From: Macrococcoides equi
GTDB lineage: Bacteria; Bacillota; Bacilli; Staphylococcales; Staphylococcaceae
Length of the DNA: 64,000 nucleotides
Assembly (NCBI RefSeq): GCF_047425865.1
Contig: NZ_CP179735.1
Strand: one strand, 5' to 3'
Shown: in pieces, positions 44,821 through 54,888 of the stretch
Numbering within the stretch: position 1 is the stretch's first letter
Layout of the letters: each line of letters starts with the position of its first letter
Translations under genes and position numbers: made by a program
Notes under the pieces: generated by a model
Seen by the model: only the letters and a program-made list of their open reading frames with translations
What the model was told of the DNA's origin: nothing
The model's database searches: none

Positions 44821-45908
44821 TATTTCGCACGCTCCTTATTTGTTTTCATCAATTCAATAAATTCATCAAATAAATAATTTGGATCATGAGGTCCAGGTGA
44901 CGCTTCCGGGTGATATTGAACAGAGAAGGCAGGTAATGTTTTATGTTTTACCCCTTCAACTGTACCGTCGTTTAACGCCACATGTGTAATTTCTAAATCT
45001 GTATTTTCAATAGAATCTGCATCAACTGCATATCCATGGTTTTGAGAAGTTATTTCAATTTTTCCTGTCGCTAAATTCTTCACAGGATGGTTAGCGCCAC
45101 GATGACCAAATTTTAGTTTAAATGTCGTAGCCCCACAAGCTAAACTAAATAGTTGATGTCCTAAGCAGATACCAAAGAATGGTACTTTACCTAAAATACC
45201 TTTAATCATTTCAATCCCTTGAGTAACGACTTCAGGATTACCTGGCCCATTTGAAAGCATCACACCGTCAGGTTGTACACGTAATATTTCTTCAGCAGAT
45301 GTTGTGTAAGGCATTACAGTTACATCACATCCACGAAGATTTAATTCACGAACGATATTTTCTTTTTTACCGAAGTCAATTAATACTACTCGTAAATCAC
45401 TACCTGTAGAGATATATGGCGTTTTTGTTGAAACTTGAGCTATCTCATCTGTCGGTAATACTGTAGTTTTTAGTGATTCAATCGTTGCATCGATTTTTGA
45501 GACATCGTTAATCATTGCCGCTTTTAATACACCGTGCTGGCGAATAATACGTGTAAGTTTGCGTGTATCTACACCATCAATACCAGGTACATCATAACTT
45601 TTTAAAGTTTCATCTAAGTTTGCAGTGTTTCTGAAGTTACTTGGATAGTCACATAATTCACGTATCACCATACCTTTTAATGAAGGATTTAACGTTTCAA
45701 AGTCGTCACGGTTAATACCATAATTACCGATTAACGGATAAGTAAAGGTAATTATTTGCCCGGTATATGATGGATCAGATAAGGTCTCCTGATAACCTGT
45801 CATTGCTGTATTAAATACAATTTCACCTACTACTTCTTTCTCACTACCAAATGCATAGCCATTAAATACTGTTCCATCTTCTAATACTAAATATCTCTTA
45901 TTACGCAT
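44820..45908 (-). CDS. carA: Carbamoyl-phosphate synthase small subunit
   Basis: 362 residues, glutamine amidotransferase of class I. The nucleophile Cys is in FFGICLGHQLF (about 240-250), with GHRGANHPV and QYHPEASPGPHDP giving the His and Glu. The N-terminal domain starts MRNKRYLVLEDGTVF. ATG 45908 is chosen; GAGGGGGC lies upstream and it overlaps the end of pyrC by 8 bases. Longer readings would extend deep into pyrC. Confidence 0.96.
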   Translation of the reverse strand: MRNKRYLVLEDGTVFNGYAFGSEKEVVGEIVFNTAMTGYQETLSDPSYTGQIITFTYPLIGNYGINRDDFETLNPSLKGMVIRELCDYPSNFRNTANLDETLKSYDVPGIDGVDTRKLTRIIRQHGVLKAAMINDVSKIDATIESLKTTVLPTDEIAQVSTKTPYISTGSDLRVVLIDFGKKENIVRELNLRGCDVTVMPYTTSAEEILRVQPDGVMLSNGPGNPEVVTQGIEMIKGILGKVPFFGICLGHQLFSLACGATTFKLKFGHRGANHPVKNLATGKIEITSQNHGYAVDADSIENTDLEITHVALNDGTVEGVKHKTLPAFSVQYHPEASPGPHDPNYLFDEFIELMKTNKERAK

Positions 45909-47184
45909 GATGTGCCCCCTCATAAGCAATTTTTCCTTCAACAAATGTTCTTGTAATATTTCCATAAACCTTTTCACCGATAAATGGTGTATTGCTTGAT
46001 TTTGATAAGAAATCTTCTGCTTTAATTTCGTATTCCTGATCTAAATCAATAACTGTAATATCTGCAACACTTCCTACTTCTAGTGATTTTCCGTAAGGTA
46101 AATTAAAGACTTCCCCTGGTTTTACAGCAAGATAGTCGATTAACTGCTGTAAAGTCCAGTCACCATTTTTTACGAACTTTGTATAAAGTAATGGGAATGC
46201 TGTTTCACTACCTACAATTCCAAAAGGTGCTTTTGTCATCGGTTGTGCTTTTTCTTCTGCCGCATGTGGCGCATGATCGGTAGCAATGAAGTCAATCGTT
46301 CCATCTAATAATGCTTCAATTAATGCTTCATGATCTTCTTTCGCTCTTAATGGTGGGTTCATTTTTAAAATTGCATCATCTTTAGTGATTACTTCTTCAT
46401 TTAATAATAAATGATGTGGCGTAACCTCAGCTGTTACACGAATACCCGCACGTTTTGCATCACGAATAACACGCACACTTTCTTTACTTGAAACATGACA
46501 CACGTGATAATGACAACCTGCCGCTTCAGCAAGCAAGACATCACGCGCAATTTGAACAGCTTCACAAATTGAAGGAATACCAGGAATATCTAACGCCTTG
46601 CTTACTTTACCTTCATGCATCGCTCCACCATAGATTAATGAGTTATCCTCACAATGTGCAACAATTGCCATATCAAGCGCTGCTGCCTGCTGCATAGCTT
46701 CATACATTACTGATGCTGTTTGAACACCTACCCCGTCATCAGTAAATGCAAATGCACCATGTTCTTTAAGAGCTTTAAAATCAACAAGCTCTTCACCAAC
46801 TTGTCGTATTGTAATCGAAGCATATGGTAACACACGAACTTTAGCATTCTTTTCGATAGATGCATTTAATGCATCTAAATGCTCAACTGTATCTGGAACC
46901 GGACGAGTATTTGGCATCGGACAAACAGTTGTAAATCCACCTCTCGCTGCAGCAGCAGTACCTGTTTCAATCGTTTCTTTATGTTCACCACCTGGTTCAC
47001 GTAGATGTACATGCACATCTACAAAGCCCTGAGATACAAATTGTCCTTCTAAATCGATAATTTCAGAATTATAAACATTTAGTTTTTCACCGATTTCTGA
47101 AATTTTTCCATCCTCTATACGAATATCACGTTGTTGTAATTCACCGTTAATTAATATTTTTCCGCCTCTAAGTAATGTCGACAT
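45901..47184 (-). CDS. pyrC: Dihydroorotase
   Basis: 427 residues, zinc amidohydrolase that closes carbamoyl aspartate to dihydroorotate. The metal site shows DVHVHLREPGGEHKE (about 58-72), later HCEDN, HVCHVSS and the catalytic Asp in ATDHAPH (about 301-307). ATG 47184 has AAGGAG 8 bases upstream; the GTG at 47193 would touch it. Type I (Bacillus) form. Confidence 0.97.
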   Translation of the reverse strand: MSTLLRGGKILINGELQQRDIRIEDGKISEIGEKLNVYNSEIIDLEGQFVSQGFVDVHVHLREPGGEHKETIETGTAAAARGGFTTVCPMPNTRPVPDTVEHLDALNASIEKNAKVRVLPYASITIRQVGEELVDFKALKEHGAFAFTDDGVGVQTASVMYEAMQQAAALDMAIVAHCEDNSLIYGGAMHEGKVSKALDIPGIPSICEAVQIARDVLLAEAAGCHYHVCHVSSKESVRVIRDAKRAGIRVTAEVTPHHLLLNEEVITKDDAILKMNPPLRAKEDHEALIEALLDGTIDFIATDHAPHAAEEKAQPMTKAPFGIVGSETAFPLLYTKFVKNGDWTLQQLIDYLAVKPGEVFNLPYGKSLEVGSVADITVIDLDQEYEIKAEDFLSKSSNTPFIGEKVYGNITRTFVEGKIAYEGAHHA

Positions 47185-47248
47185 AATTTGCACTCCTTAA
47201 TTTTTATTTACCTTTATTCTATACTTTTTAGAGATATATTACACTTTA

Positions 47249-48127
47249 TTACTGGTTAGCTTCAATGACCTGCGCTAATATACTCATTCGTGTGTACACA
47301 CCATTTGTCATTTGTTTAAAAATTCTTGACTTAGGTGCTTCTACTAGCTCACTTGTTATTTCAACGTCTCTGTTCACTGGAGCAGGATGTAAAATAATTG
47401 CATCCTCTTTTAATTTATTATAACGTTCACTATTTAGTCCGTACTGAGCATTGTATTCTTCCTTTGTATATGATGCGCTTTTTTCATGTCTTTCATGTTG
47501 TACTCTAAGTAACATACATACATCAACCTCATCGATGATTTTGTCAATATTTACGTATTCAGCAGGAAGTGTATGATCCATCCATTCCTCAGGCGCCACA
47601 AATTTCACTTCAGCTCCGAGTCTTGTAAGCGCATGGTAATTACTTCTCGCAACGCGCGAATTTAATATATCACCACATATCACGACTTTTAATCCTTCAA
47701 ACTTTTTAAATTCTTCATAAATAGTCATTAAATCTAGTAAGCATTGTGTAGGATGCTGACCAGAACCATCCCCACCATTGACAATTGGTATGTTTAAGCC
47801 CCTGAGATTACGGTAGTAATCATTTTCTGGATGGCGAATCACTAGTACATTGCAACCGATACTTTCCATCGTCTTACAAGTATCGTATAGACTTTCACCC
47901 TTAGAAACTGATGAAGTTCCTGTTTCAAATGGGATGACCTGCATGCCGAGTTTACGTTCAGCTACTTCGAAAGAACATTTTGTGCGTGTAGAATTTTCAA
48001 AGAATAGATTGGCTGCAAAGATGTCCGGAAATTTTTCTGTTTTTCCATTTTTAATATCTATTGCGCGTTGTATTGTCGTCATGATTTCTTCGTTAGTTAG
48101 TTCAGTAATTGAGTGTAAATAATTCAT
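47249..48127 (-). CDS. pyrB: Aspartate carbamoyltransferase catalytic subunit
   Basis: 292 residues. It joins carbamoyl phosphate and aspartate. FFENSTRTKCSFE (about 46-58) is the carbamoyl phosphate motif with Lys for the last Arg, and HPTQCLLDL (about 124-132) binds the substrate. LRVQHERHE (about 205-213) is the aspartate side. No PyrI is present, as in other Firmicutes. ATG 48127 has AGAGGTGG 5 bases upstream. Only 20 bases separate it from pyrP. Confidence 0.96.
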   Translation of the reverse strand: MNYLHSITELTNEEIMTTIQRAIDIKNGKTEKFPDIFAANLFFENSTRTKCSFEVAERKLGMQVIPFETGTSSVSKGESLYDTCKTMESIGCNVLVIRHPENDYYRNLRGLNIPIVNGGDGSGQHPTQCLLDLMTIYEEFKKFEGLKVVICGDILNSRVARSNYHALTRLGAEVKFVAPEEWMDHTLPAEYVNIDKIIDEVDVCMLLRVQHERHEKSASYTKEEYNAQYGLNSERYNKLKEDAIILHPAPVNRDVEITSELVEAPKSRIFKQMTNGVYTRMSILAQVIEANQ

Positions 48128-48147
48128 TCGATCCACCTCTTTATTAG

Positions 48148-49464
48148 TTAATAATCTTCATGAGTTTGAGATTCAGGTAAAATTGCGTTTAACAGAATAC
48201 CAGCTAGTGCAGCTAGCGCCATCCCTTCAATATTTAAATTAATTTTTCCAAATGATAAATCTAAATGTGCTTTTCCTATACCTAATACTAAAATGACTGA
48301 CGCAATCACAAGATTACGTTTATCTCCAAAATCAACTTTAGATTCAACAAGCATACGTAAACCGCTTGATGCGATAATCCCGAATAATAAAATTGAAACA
48401 CCACCCATAACTGGTGTTGGAATACTTGATACAAGCGCTGTAAACTTTCCTACAAAACCTAAGATTAATGCAAGTACTGCTGCACCACCTATTACCCAAA
48501 CACTGTAAATTCTAGTAATTGCAAGCACACCGATATTTTCGCCGTATGTTGTACTTGGCGGACCACCGATGATTGATGCAAGCATTGTTGAAACGCCGTC
48601 ACCAATTAGACTGCGATGTAACCCTGGATCTTTGAAGAAATTGCGACCCACAATCTTATTAATAACCACCTGATGACCGATATGCTCACTTACCGTTACA
48701 AAAACGATTGGAAGCATAATAAGAATCAACATCCAGTCAAATGAAGGTGTGTAACTTACAAACGGAACATGCACATCAGGTAACTGGAACCATTTTGCTT
48801 TCTGAATACCAGAAAAATCTACGATACCAGTTATTACTGCAGAGATATAACCAACGATAATCCCCATTAATACCGGGATGATTGATAAGAACCCTTTCGC
48901 AATGACAGAGAATAAAATAACAGTAATTAAAGTGATTGCTGCAACTATAATATATTTTAAGTTATAACCTTCCATCGTTCCGCTGTTTGTATACATCGCC
49001 ATATTGACAGCAACAGGCGCAAGTCCTAAGCCGATTACCATGATAACAGGACCAACAACGACAGGTGGTAATAACTTAAGTAACCAGTTCGTGCCGACAG
49101 CTTTGATAATTAAGCCAATGATGACATACATTAATCCACTCATGAAAAGTGCCATTAACATTTCGCCAAGACTATGTGTTTTCAAGCCAATAATAATCGG
49201 ATTAATAAAGGCAAAACTTGAACCTAGGTATGCCGGAATCTTTCCTTTAGTAATTAAAAGATATAGTAAGGTACCTAGACCTGATGCAATTAACGCAGCA
49301 GAGACCGGTAAACCTGTTAAAAATGGCACAAGCACTGTTGCACCAAACATTGCAAATAAATGCTGGGAGCTCAGTAGTATCCATTCACTTGATTTTGGTT
49401 TTTCATGAACATCAAGTATTGGTTCGACTGTTCTTTCATAAATCTCATCATTTTCATTTTTCAT
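48148..49464 (-). CDS. pyrP: Uracil permease
   Basis: 438 residues, NCS2 family proton symporter with about 12-14 membrane segments. SAFINPIIIG (about 89) and GGPPSTTYGENIGVLAITR (about 302-320) are signatures of uracil permeases. ATG 49464 has GGAGG 8 bases upstream. Its place between pyrR and pyrB, behind its own attenuator, fits salvage of external uracil under PyrR control. Confidence 0.95.
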   Translation of the reverse strand: MKNENDEIYERTVEPILDVHEKPKSSEWILLSSQHLFAMFGATVLVPFLTGLPVSAALIASGLGTLLYLLITKGKIPAYLGSSFAFINPIIIGLKTHSLGEMLMALFMSGLMYVIIGLIIKAVGTNWLLKLLPPVVVGPVIMVIGLGLAPVAVNMAMYTNSGTMEGYNLKYIIVAAITLITVILFSVIAKGFLSIIPVLMGIIVGYISAVITGIVDFSGIQKAKWFQLPDVHVPFVSYTPSFDWMLILIMLPIVFVTVSEHIGHQVVINKIVGRNFFKDPGLHRSLIGDGVSTMLASIIGGPPSTTYGENIGVLAITRIYSVWVIGGAAVLALILGFVGKFTALVSSIPTPVMGGVSILLFGIIASSGLRMLVESKVDFGDKRNLVIASVILVLGIGKAHLDLSFGKINLNIEGMALAALAGILLNAILPESQTHEDY

Positions 49465-49479
49465 TTTGCTTTCCTCCAT

Positions 49480-49566
49480 AAAAAAAGTCTCTTTGCAAAT
49501 GCAAAGAGACTTAAGTGTCTGTTACTCACTTAAACCCTTTGCAGGTGTCTCGCACCAACTTAAAAG
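49480..49566 (-). promoter_or_regulatory. PyrR attenuator between pyrR and pyrP
   Basis: On the minus strand a segment with GGTGCGAGACACC and CTGCAAAGGG resembles a PyrR-binding loop, and is followed by a terminator with perfect 12-base arms AAGTCTCTTTGC and GCAAAGAGACTT (49485-49496, 49501-49512) and a T run. UMP-bound PyrR should favour termination. Confidence 0.85.
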
Positions 49567-49568
49567 AG

Positions 49569-50093
49569 TTATTTAATATATACTTGTGTACGTTCATCAA
49601 TTTCATCTAATAAAACGATGACTTCTTCAGATGTAGATGTCGGAATATTCTTCCCAATAAAATCAGCTCGAATCGGTAACTCTCTATGACCGCGATCAAC
49701 AAGTGTTGCTAAACTAATGCGTTTTGGACGAACGTGATCTAAGATTGCATCTAGAGATGCACGGACCGTTCTACCTGTATATAGCACATCATCAATAATC
49801 ACCACATGTTGATTGTTCATGTCAGTATCAATTTCATACGCTATAACGTCTGAGCTTATTCTATCTGTTTTATCGTCACGATAATGTGTAACATCTAATA
49901 TACCGGTTGGTACCTTTACACCATCAATGCGTTCAATTTTAGATTGAATTCGATTAGCCAGGTAAATACCACGTGTTCTGATACCTAGAAGTACTAATTG
50001 ATCAGCACCCTTGTTATTTTCTAAAATTTCATGAGCAATACGTGTTAAAGTACGATCGACTGCCTTATCATCTAATACGATTCTTTTATCCAC
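49569..50093 (-). CDS. pyrR: Bifunctional pyr operon regulator / uracil phosphoribosyltransferase
   Basis: 174 residues. It binds pyr leader RNA in response to UMP or UTP and also converts uracil to UMP. The PRPP loop is HVVIIDDVLYTGRTVRAS (about 95-112). The start is GTG 50093: AGGAGG lies 7 bases upstream, and the overlapping ATG is out of frame. First gene of the operon, flanked on both sides by RNA attenuators that it should control. Confidence 0.97.
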   Translation of the reverse strand: MDKRIVLDDKAVDRTLTRIAHEILENNKGADQLVLLGIRTRGIYLANRIQSKIERIDGVKVPTGILDVTHYRDDKTDRISSDVIAYEIDTDMNNQHVVIIDDVLYTGRTVRASLDAILDHVRPKRISLATLVDRGHRELPIRADFIGKNIPTSTSEEVIVLLDEIDERTQVYIK

Positions 50094-50107
50094 ATTAATT
50101 CCTCCTC

Positions 50108-50175
50108 AAAAAATCCTCACGTCAAATAGACGTGAGGATCCCTCGACGCCTTATAAGCCTCTCTGGACTTATTTA
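50108..50175 (-). promoter_or_regulatory. PyrR attenuator in the pyr leader
   Basis: The minus strand holds AAGTCCAGAGAGGCTTATAA then GGCG (50170-50147), a near-perfect PyrR-binding loop. A terminator follows: ATCCTCACGTC (50113-50123) and GACGTGAGGAT (50129-50139), then a T run. Confidence 0.93.
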
Positions 50176-50205
50176 AAAGCATTAACGTGTGATTTATTTA
50201 ATATA

Positions 50206-50233
50206 ATAATAGCATTCTCAAAATGAATGTCAA
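50206..50233 (-). promoter_or_regulatory. Promoter of the pyr operon
   Basis: On the minus strand TTGACA (50233-50228), a 16-base spacer and TGC-TATTAT with an extended -10 (TATTAT 50211-50206). It gives a leader of about 100 bases before pyrR. Confidence 0.8.
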
Positions 50234-50254
50234 CAAACTATGAAAAATTACATT

Positions 50255-51160
50255 TTATTTTCTAAGCTTCGTTAAAATTTCTTCAAAATACTCTGGAAGT
50301 GGCGCTTGACGTTCAATATACTCACCTGTTACCGGATGCTCAAAACCTAATACGCCTGCATGTAATGCCTGTCCGCCAATATCCATTGTTTTCTTAGGTC
50401 CATATTTAGGATCACCTACTAATGGGAAGCCGATATGTTTCATATGTACACGAATTTGGTGTGTTCGTCCTGTTTCCAGTACACATTCCACTAACGTATA
50501 TTTATCAAAAGTTTCAATAACATTAAAATGTGTTACTGCTTGTTTACCATTATCCACGATTGCCATCTCCTGACGATCGCGAACGTTACGCCCAATCGGA
50601 GCATCAATTGTTCCAAATTCATGCGGAATTACTCCATGAACAAGCGCTGTATATTTACGTGTTACAGTTTTATCAACAAGTTGCTCAACTAACCCACGGT
50701 GCGCAACATCGTTTTTAGCGATCATCAATAATCCTGAAGTATCCTTATCAATACGGTGTACAATACCTGGTCGTATCTCACCATTGATACCTGATAAATC
50801 TTTAATTGCAAACATTAATCCATTCACTAATGTTCCATTCGGATGACCAGGCGCAGGATGAACAACCATACCTTTAGGTTTATAGACAATGGCTACATCC
50901 TTATCTTCATAATAAATATCCAATCCTAAATCTTCAGCTTGTAAATCAATTTCTTCCACTGGTTTTTCAGTGACAATAATTTCATCATCAATTCGTAATT
51001 TATAATTAGATTTAACCGGCTTCCCGTTCACTACTACCAAACCAAGTTTAATCCAATCCTGAATTTGATTACGTGACCAATCTTCATTCATATCAGTTAA
51101 ATAACGGTCAATTCTAGTTCCAACTTCTTCTTCTTCAATTAAAAAATTATATGTTTCCAT
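50255..51160 (-). CDS. Ribosomal large subunit pseudouridine synthase, RluD family
   Basis: 301 residues. An N-terminal S4 RNA-binding domain (about 12-75) is followed by the RluA-type catalytic domain with the Asp in HRIDKDTSGLL (about 134-144) and ETGRTHQIRVHM (about 230-241). Closest to YlyB of Bacillus. Together these modify uridines in 23S rRNA; the target site is not readable. ATG 51160 has GAGGAG 7 bases upstream and overlaps lspA by 14 bases. Confidence 0.93.
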   Translation of the reverse strand: METYNFLIEEEEVGTRIDRYLTDMNEDWSRNQIQDWIKLGLVVVNGKPVKSNYKLRIDDEIIVTEKPVEEIDLQAEDLGLDIYYEDKDVAIVYKPKGMVVHPAPGHPNGTLVNGLMFAIKDLSGINGEIRPGIVHRIDKDTSGLLMIAKNDVAHRGLVEQLVDKTVTRKYTALVHGVIPHEFGTIDAPIGRNVRDRQEMAIVDNGKQAVTHFNVIETFDKYTLVECVLETGRTHQIRVHMKHIGFPLVGDPKYGPKKTMDIGGQALHAGVLGFEHPVTGEYIERQAPLPEYFEEILTKLRK

Positions 51161-51638
51161 TTCGTTTCTCCTCTTTTTGGTTAAATAGCATATCGTAGAG
51201 TAAAAAGATGACTCCAATTGTTAAGCAGCTATCCGCTATATTAAAAATCGGAAAATCATAATTAATGATTTTAGTATCAATAAAGTCTACAACATTACCT
51301 CTAAATAATCGGTCAATAAAATTACCGATAGCACCTGCAAAAATAAGTGTCAAACCTAACTGCATAATAGGATTATATAACGCTTCTTTGTAATAAAAAA
51401 ATAAAATCGCAAAAAGCACGATAACAGTAATTACATAGAAAAATATCATTTGATTTTGTAACATACCCCATGCAGCCCCATGATTTCTGTGAGAAGTAAT
51501 TTCTAAAATGTCGCCAATAACAGAAATACTATCTCCGATCTTCATCGTTTTAACAATAATATATTTTGTCAGCTGATCCATTGCGATTAAAAAAATTGCA
51601 AGTACTGACATTAATGTGATGTTATATCGTTTATTCAT
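51147..51638 (-). CDS. lspA: Lipoprotein signal peptidase
   Basis: 163 residues, membrane aspartyl protease that removes lipoprotein signal peptides. Four membrane segments. The two catalytic Asp lie in GNFIDRLFRGNVVDFID (about 109-125) and FNIADSCLTIGV (about 133-144). TTGGAGTG precedes the ATG. It overlaps the pseudouridine synthase gene, the usual lspA-rluD arrangement of Firmicutes. The 220 bases between it and ileS hold only a terminator. Confidence 0.96.
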   Translation of the reverse strand: MNKRYNITLMSVLAIFLIAMDQLTKYIIVKTMKIGDSISVIGDILEITSHRNHGAAWGMLQNQMIFFYVITVIVLFAILFFYYKEALYNPIMQLGLTLIFAGAIGNFIDRLFRGNVVDFIDTKIINYDFPIFNIADSCLTIGVIFLLYDMLFNQKEEKRNGNI

Positions 51639-51810
51639 AATTTCACTCCAATCTTTTGTATTTTAACACATTTTTAGAGCTTCGTCTGTTTTTGTTTTTA
51701 AAGATAGGTCTTTAGTTTACATAACATTATTATAAACTATTTATATACTATTCAGGAGCGCTTAAATAATTGCAATATTTTCTGTTTATCGCAACCATCT
51801 CATTAATAGC

Positions 51811-51846
51811 AAAAAATCCCGAACGTTGCTGAATTAACGTTCGGAA
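51811..51846 (-). terminator. Terminator of ileS
   Basis: CCGAACGTT (51819-51827) and AACGTTCGG (51836-51844), with a T run on the minus strand. Confidence 0.88.
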
Positions 51847-51862
51847 TTAAATGTAATATTTC

Positions 51863-54610
51863 TTATTTATTTTCTAAAACACTTAAACATCTTGGACATA
51901 CGTTAGGGAATGCATGGTCTACGCCTGTTAATTTCGTAGAGAAATTCCAGCAGCGTTCACATTTTTCACCGTCAGCACGTTCAACAAGCACATTTAAGTT
52001 AGTGAATTTTTCACCTACCGCAGCGTCACTTACTTTTGCTTGAGATACGATAAATAACTGATGTAAATTATCAAAAGATTTTAATAATGCTTGATCATCA
52101 ACATTATCGCTATAAACAGTCACTTTAGCTTCTAGCGGTTTACCAATTACTTTTTCATTACGTAAATTTTCGATTCCTTTTAATACATCGTCACGTAACG
52201 TTAAGAAATGCGTCCATTTTTCAATTAAATCATTGTCTACTTCTTGTACTTTTGGCATGTCCGCTAAATGTACACTTTCCTCAGTAACATATGGTGTATG
52301 GCTCCAGATTTCTTCAGCTGTGTGCGGAATAATAGGTGCAAGTACTTTAGTTAGAGAAGTTAATACTTCATATACTACTGTCTGCATACTACGGCGCACA
52401 TGACTATCTTCGCCTTCAATATATAATATATCTTTACCATAATCTAGATAGAAGTTACTTAATTCAACATTAATAAAGTTTTGTAATTCCTGATAGATAT
52501 CTAAATAATCATTGTTGTCATAATGCGTGTGAGCATTATTTACGAATGTATATAATTTATTTAACATGAACTTGTCGATTTCTTTTAAGTCTTCGTAAGC
52601 CACTTTATCCGTTTCTGGATTAAAATCATCTACATTTCCTAACAAGAACTTAAATGTATTACGGATTTTACGGTATACTTCTGATACTTGTTTTAAAATA
52701 TCATCAGAAATACGTACGTCTGCTAAATAATCTACTGACATTACCCATAAACGGATAATATCTGCACCCATCTGTTTTACAACTTTTTCAGGTACTACTG
52801 TATTACCTAGTGACTTACTCATTTTACGGCCTTGACCATCCATAACGAATCCATGTGATAATAATTTCTTGTATGGTGATTTACCACGTGTTGCAACAGC
52901 TGTTGTGATAGATGAGTTAAACCATCCACGATACTGGTCACTACCTTCAAAGTACATATCAGCCGGGAAACTTAAATCTTCACGTGCTTCTAAGACGCCG
53001 CGGTGACTTGATCCTGAATCGAACCAAACGTCCATGATATCTGTTTCTTTAGTGAATTCACCATTTGGACTACCTGGATGCGTAAATCCTTCAGGTAATA
53101 AATCTTTCGCAACACGTTCATACCAAACATTTGAACCATGTTCTTCTACAAGTTTTGCAATATGTTCGATTACCGCTTCATCCATGATGATGTCGCCGTT
53201 TTCAGCATAGAATACTGGAATTGGCACACCCCAAACACGTTGACGTGAGATTACCCAGTCACCACGGTCACGAATCATGTTGTAAATACGTGTTTTACCC
53301 CATTCAACTTTAAATTCAGTTTCATCGATTGCATTTAAGATATCTTGACGAACTTTGTTAATTGATGCAAACCATTGTGGTGTTGCACGGAAGATAACAG
53401 GTTTTTTCGTTCTCCAGTCATGTGGATATGAATGCGTGAAGAATTCTAATTTCAATAATGCGCCTGCTTCTTTTAAACGTTCTGTAATAACAGGATTTGC
53501 TTTATCATAGAATAATCCTTCGAATTCACCCGCTTCAGAAGTAAATACACCTTTGTCATCTACTGGTGAAATAACAGGTAACTCATATTTTTGACCGACG
53601 ATAAAGTCATCTTCCCCGTGTCCGGGTGCAGTATGTACACAACCTGTACCAGCGTCAGTCGTAACATGATCACCTAAGATAATGATTGATTTTCTATCTT
53701 CAATAATTGGATGTTGTGTCGTGATTAATTCTAATTCAGACCCTTTAAATTCTTTTTCAATGACTACTGCTTCTTTATCCCAACCAATTGCGTCACATAC
53801 ATTATCAAGTAATGCTTGTGCAACGATATATGACTGACCTTCAACACCAACTTGTACGTAGTTCAATTCAGGATTCACTGAAATTGCTACGTTTGCTGGC
53901 ATTGTCCAAGGTGTTGTTGTCCAAATAACAAATTTAACTCCTTCTGCAACGACACCACGTCCGTCAACTGTATCAAACGCAACGTAAATCGAAGCTGACT
54001 TTTTATCATGATATTCGATTTCTGCTTCAGCGAGTGACGATTCACTAGATGGTGACCAGTATACTGGCTTCTTACCTTTATAGATATAACCTTTTTTCGC
54101 CATATCTCCGAACAGTCGAATTTGTTCTGCTTCAAATTTCTCTTGTAATGTAATATATGGATTAACCCAATCCGCATTAATACCTAATCGTTTGAAATCC
54201 GCTTTTTGTAATTCAACTTGCTCTAATGCATATTGACGGCATAATTCACGGAATTCTGCAGATGATAATTCCTTACGGTTAACACCTTTTTTAGTTAGTG
54301 CTGTCTCAATCGGTAAACCATGTGTATCCCAGCCTGGAACAAATGGTGTATAGAAACCATTCATCGCTTTATAGCGGGTGATAAAATCTTTAATAATTTT
54401 ATTTAAAGCATGTCCCATATGGATCTGACCATTAGCATAAGGAGGACCATCATGTAAAATGTATGGCGTTTTACCTTCATTCTTCTTTAATGTTTTTTCA
54501 TAGAGGTTAAGTTCATCCCACTTCTCCTGAATTTGAGGCTCTTTATTCGGCAGTCCGCCACGCATTGGAAAATCTGTCTTCGGCATTAATAATGTATCTT
54601 TATAGTCCAT
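51863..54610 (-). CDS. ileS: Isoleucyl-tRNA synthetase
   Basis: 915 residues, class I synthetase. HIGH motif as HMGH in GQIHMGHALNK (about 61-71), KMSKS in GRKMSKSLGN (about 592-601), CP1 editing domain between them, and C-terminal zinc-binding pairs CERCWN and CPRCLS. The form (zinc tail, length) is the housekeeping bacterial type, not the mupirocin-resistant one. It lies behind an isoleucine T-box. ATG 54610 has GGAGGAATATGAA upstream. Confidence 0.98.
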   Translation of the reverse strand: MDYKDTLLMPKTDFPMRGGLPNKEPQIQEKWDELNLYEKTLKKNEGKTPYILHDGPPYANGQIHMGHALNKIIKDFITRYKAMNGFYTPFVPGWDTHGLPIETALTKKGVNRKELSSAEFRELCRQYALEQVELQKADFKRLGINADWVNPYITLQEKFEAEQIRLFGDMAKKGYIYKGKKPVYWSPSSESSLAEAEIEYHDKKSASIYVAFDTVDGRGVVAEGVKFVIWTTTPWTMPANVAISVNPELNYVQVGVEGQSYIVAQALLDNVCDAIGWDKEAVVIEKEFKGSELELITTQHPIIEDRKSIIILGDHVTTDAGTGCVHTAPGHGEDDFIVGQKYELPVISPVDDKGVFTSEAGEFEGLFYDKANPVITERLKEAGALLKLEFFTHSYPHDWRTKKPVIFRATPQWFASINKVRQDILNAIDETEFKVEWGKTRIYNMIRDRGDWVISRQRVWGVPIPVFYAENGDIIMDEAVIEHIAKLVEEHGSNVWYERVAKDLLPEGFTHPGSPNGEFTKETDIMDVWFDSGSSHRGVLEAREDLSFPADMYFEGSDQYRGWFNSSITTAVATRGKSPYKKLLSHGFVMDGQGRKMSKSLGNTVVPEKVVKQMGADIIRLWVMSVDYLADVRISDDILKQVSEVYRKIRNTFKFLLGNVDDFNPETDKVAYEDLKEIDKFMLNKLYTFVNNAHTHYDNNDYLDIYQELQNFINVELSNFYLDYGKDILYIEGEDSHVRRSMQTVVYEVLTSLTKVLAPIIPHTAEEIWSHTPYVTEESVHLADMPKVQEVDNDLIEKWTHFLTLRDDVLKGIENLRNEKVIGKPLEAKVTVYSDNVDDQALLKSFDNLHQLFIVSQAKVSDAAVGEKFTNLNVLVERADGEKCERCWNFSTKLTGVDHAFPNVCPRCLSVLENK

Positions 54611-54638
54611 TTCATATTCCTCCTATAATTATAATAAA

Positions 54639-54839
54639 AAACTCTTAAGTTGATTGCATCAGGACGAACGGATCCGCGGTACCACCTGACTTAACTCAAC
54701 TTAAGAGTTCACTTGAAAATATAATATTGAAAATATAGACTGATCTTATCTATTGGTCATTGCTTAGGCTCACACTATCCCTAATTCGCTGTTCAAGTTA
54801 TCAATAGATACGGTTCTATATGATTATTTTGATTATTAT
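54639..54839 (-). promoter_or_regulatory. T-box riboswitch, isoleucine (ATC specifier)
   Basis: The minus strand carries AGGTGGTACCGCGG (54687-54674), the T-box. Stem I closes by ATAGA (54819-54815) with TCTAT, and above a loop by ATCTATTG with CAATAGAT. The loop 3' side reads AAGATCAG, so ATC (54744-54742) is the specifier codon. A terminator follows with 14-base arms (54696-54709 and 54640-54653) and a T run. Confidence 0.95.
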
Positions 54840-54888
54840 TTATACTACCATGTTTAATAAGATTTGATAAGTGAAAAATTCAAAAAAA

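Noticed and set aside
51639..51862. Possible gene between lspA and ileS
   Set aside because: No frame with a start and ribosome binding site; only the ileS terminator and AT-rich sequence are seen.
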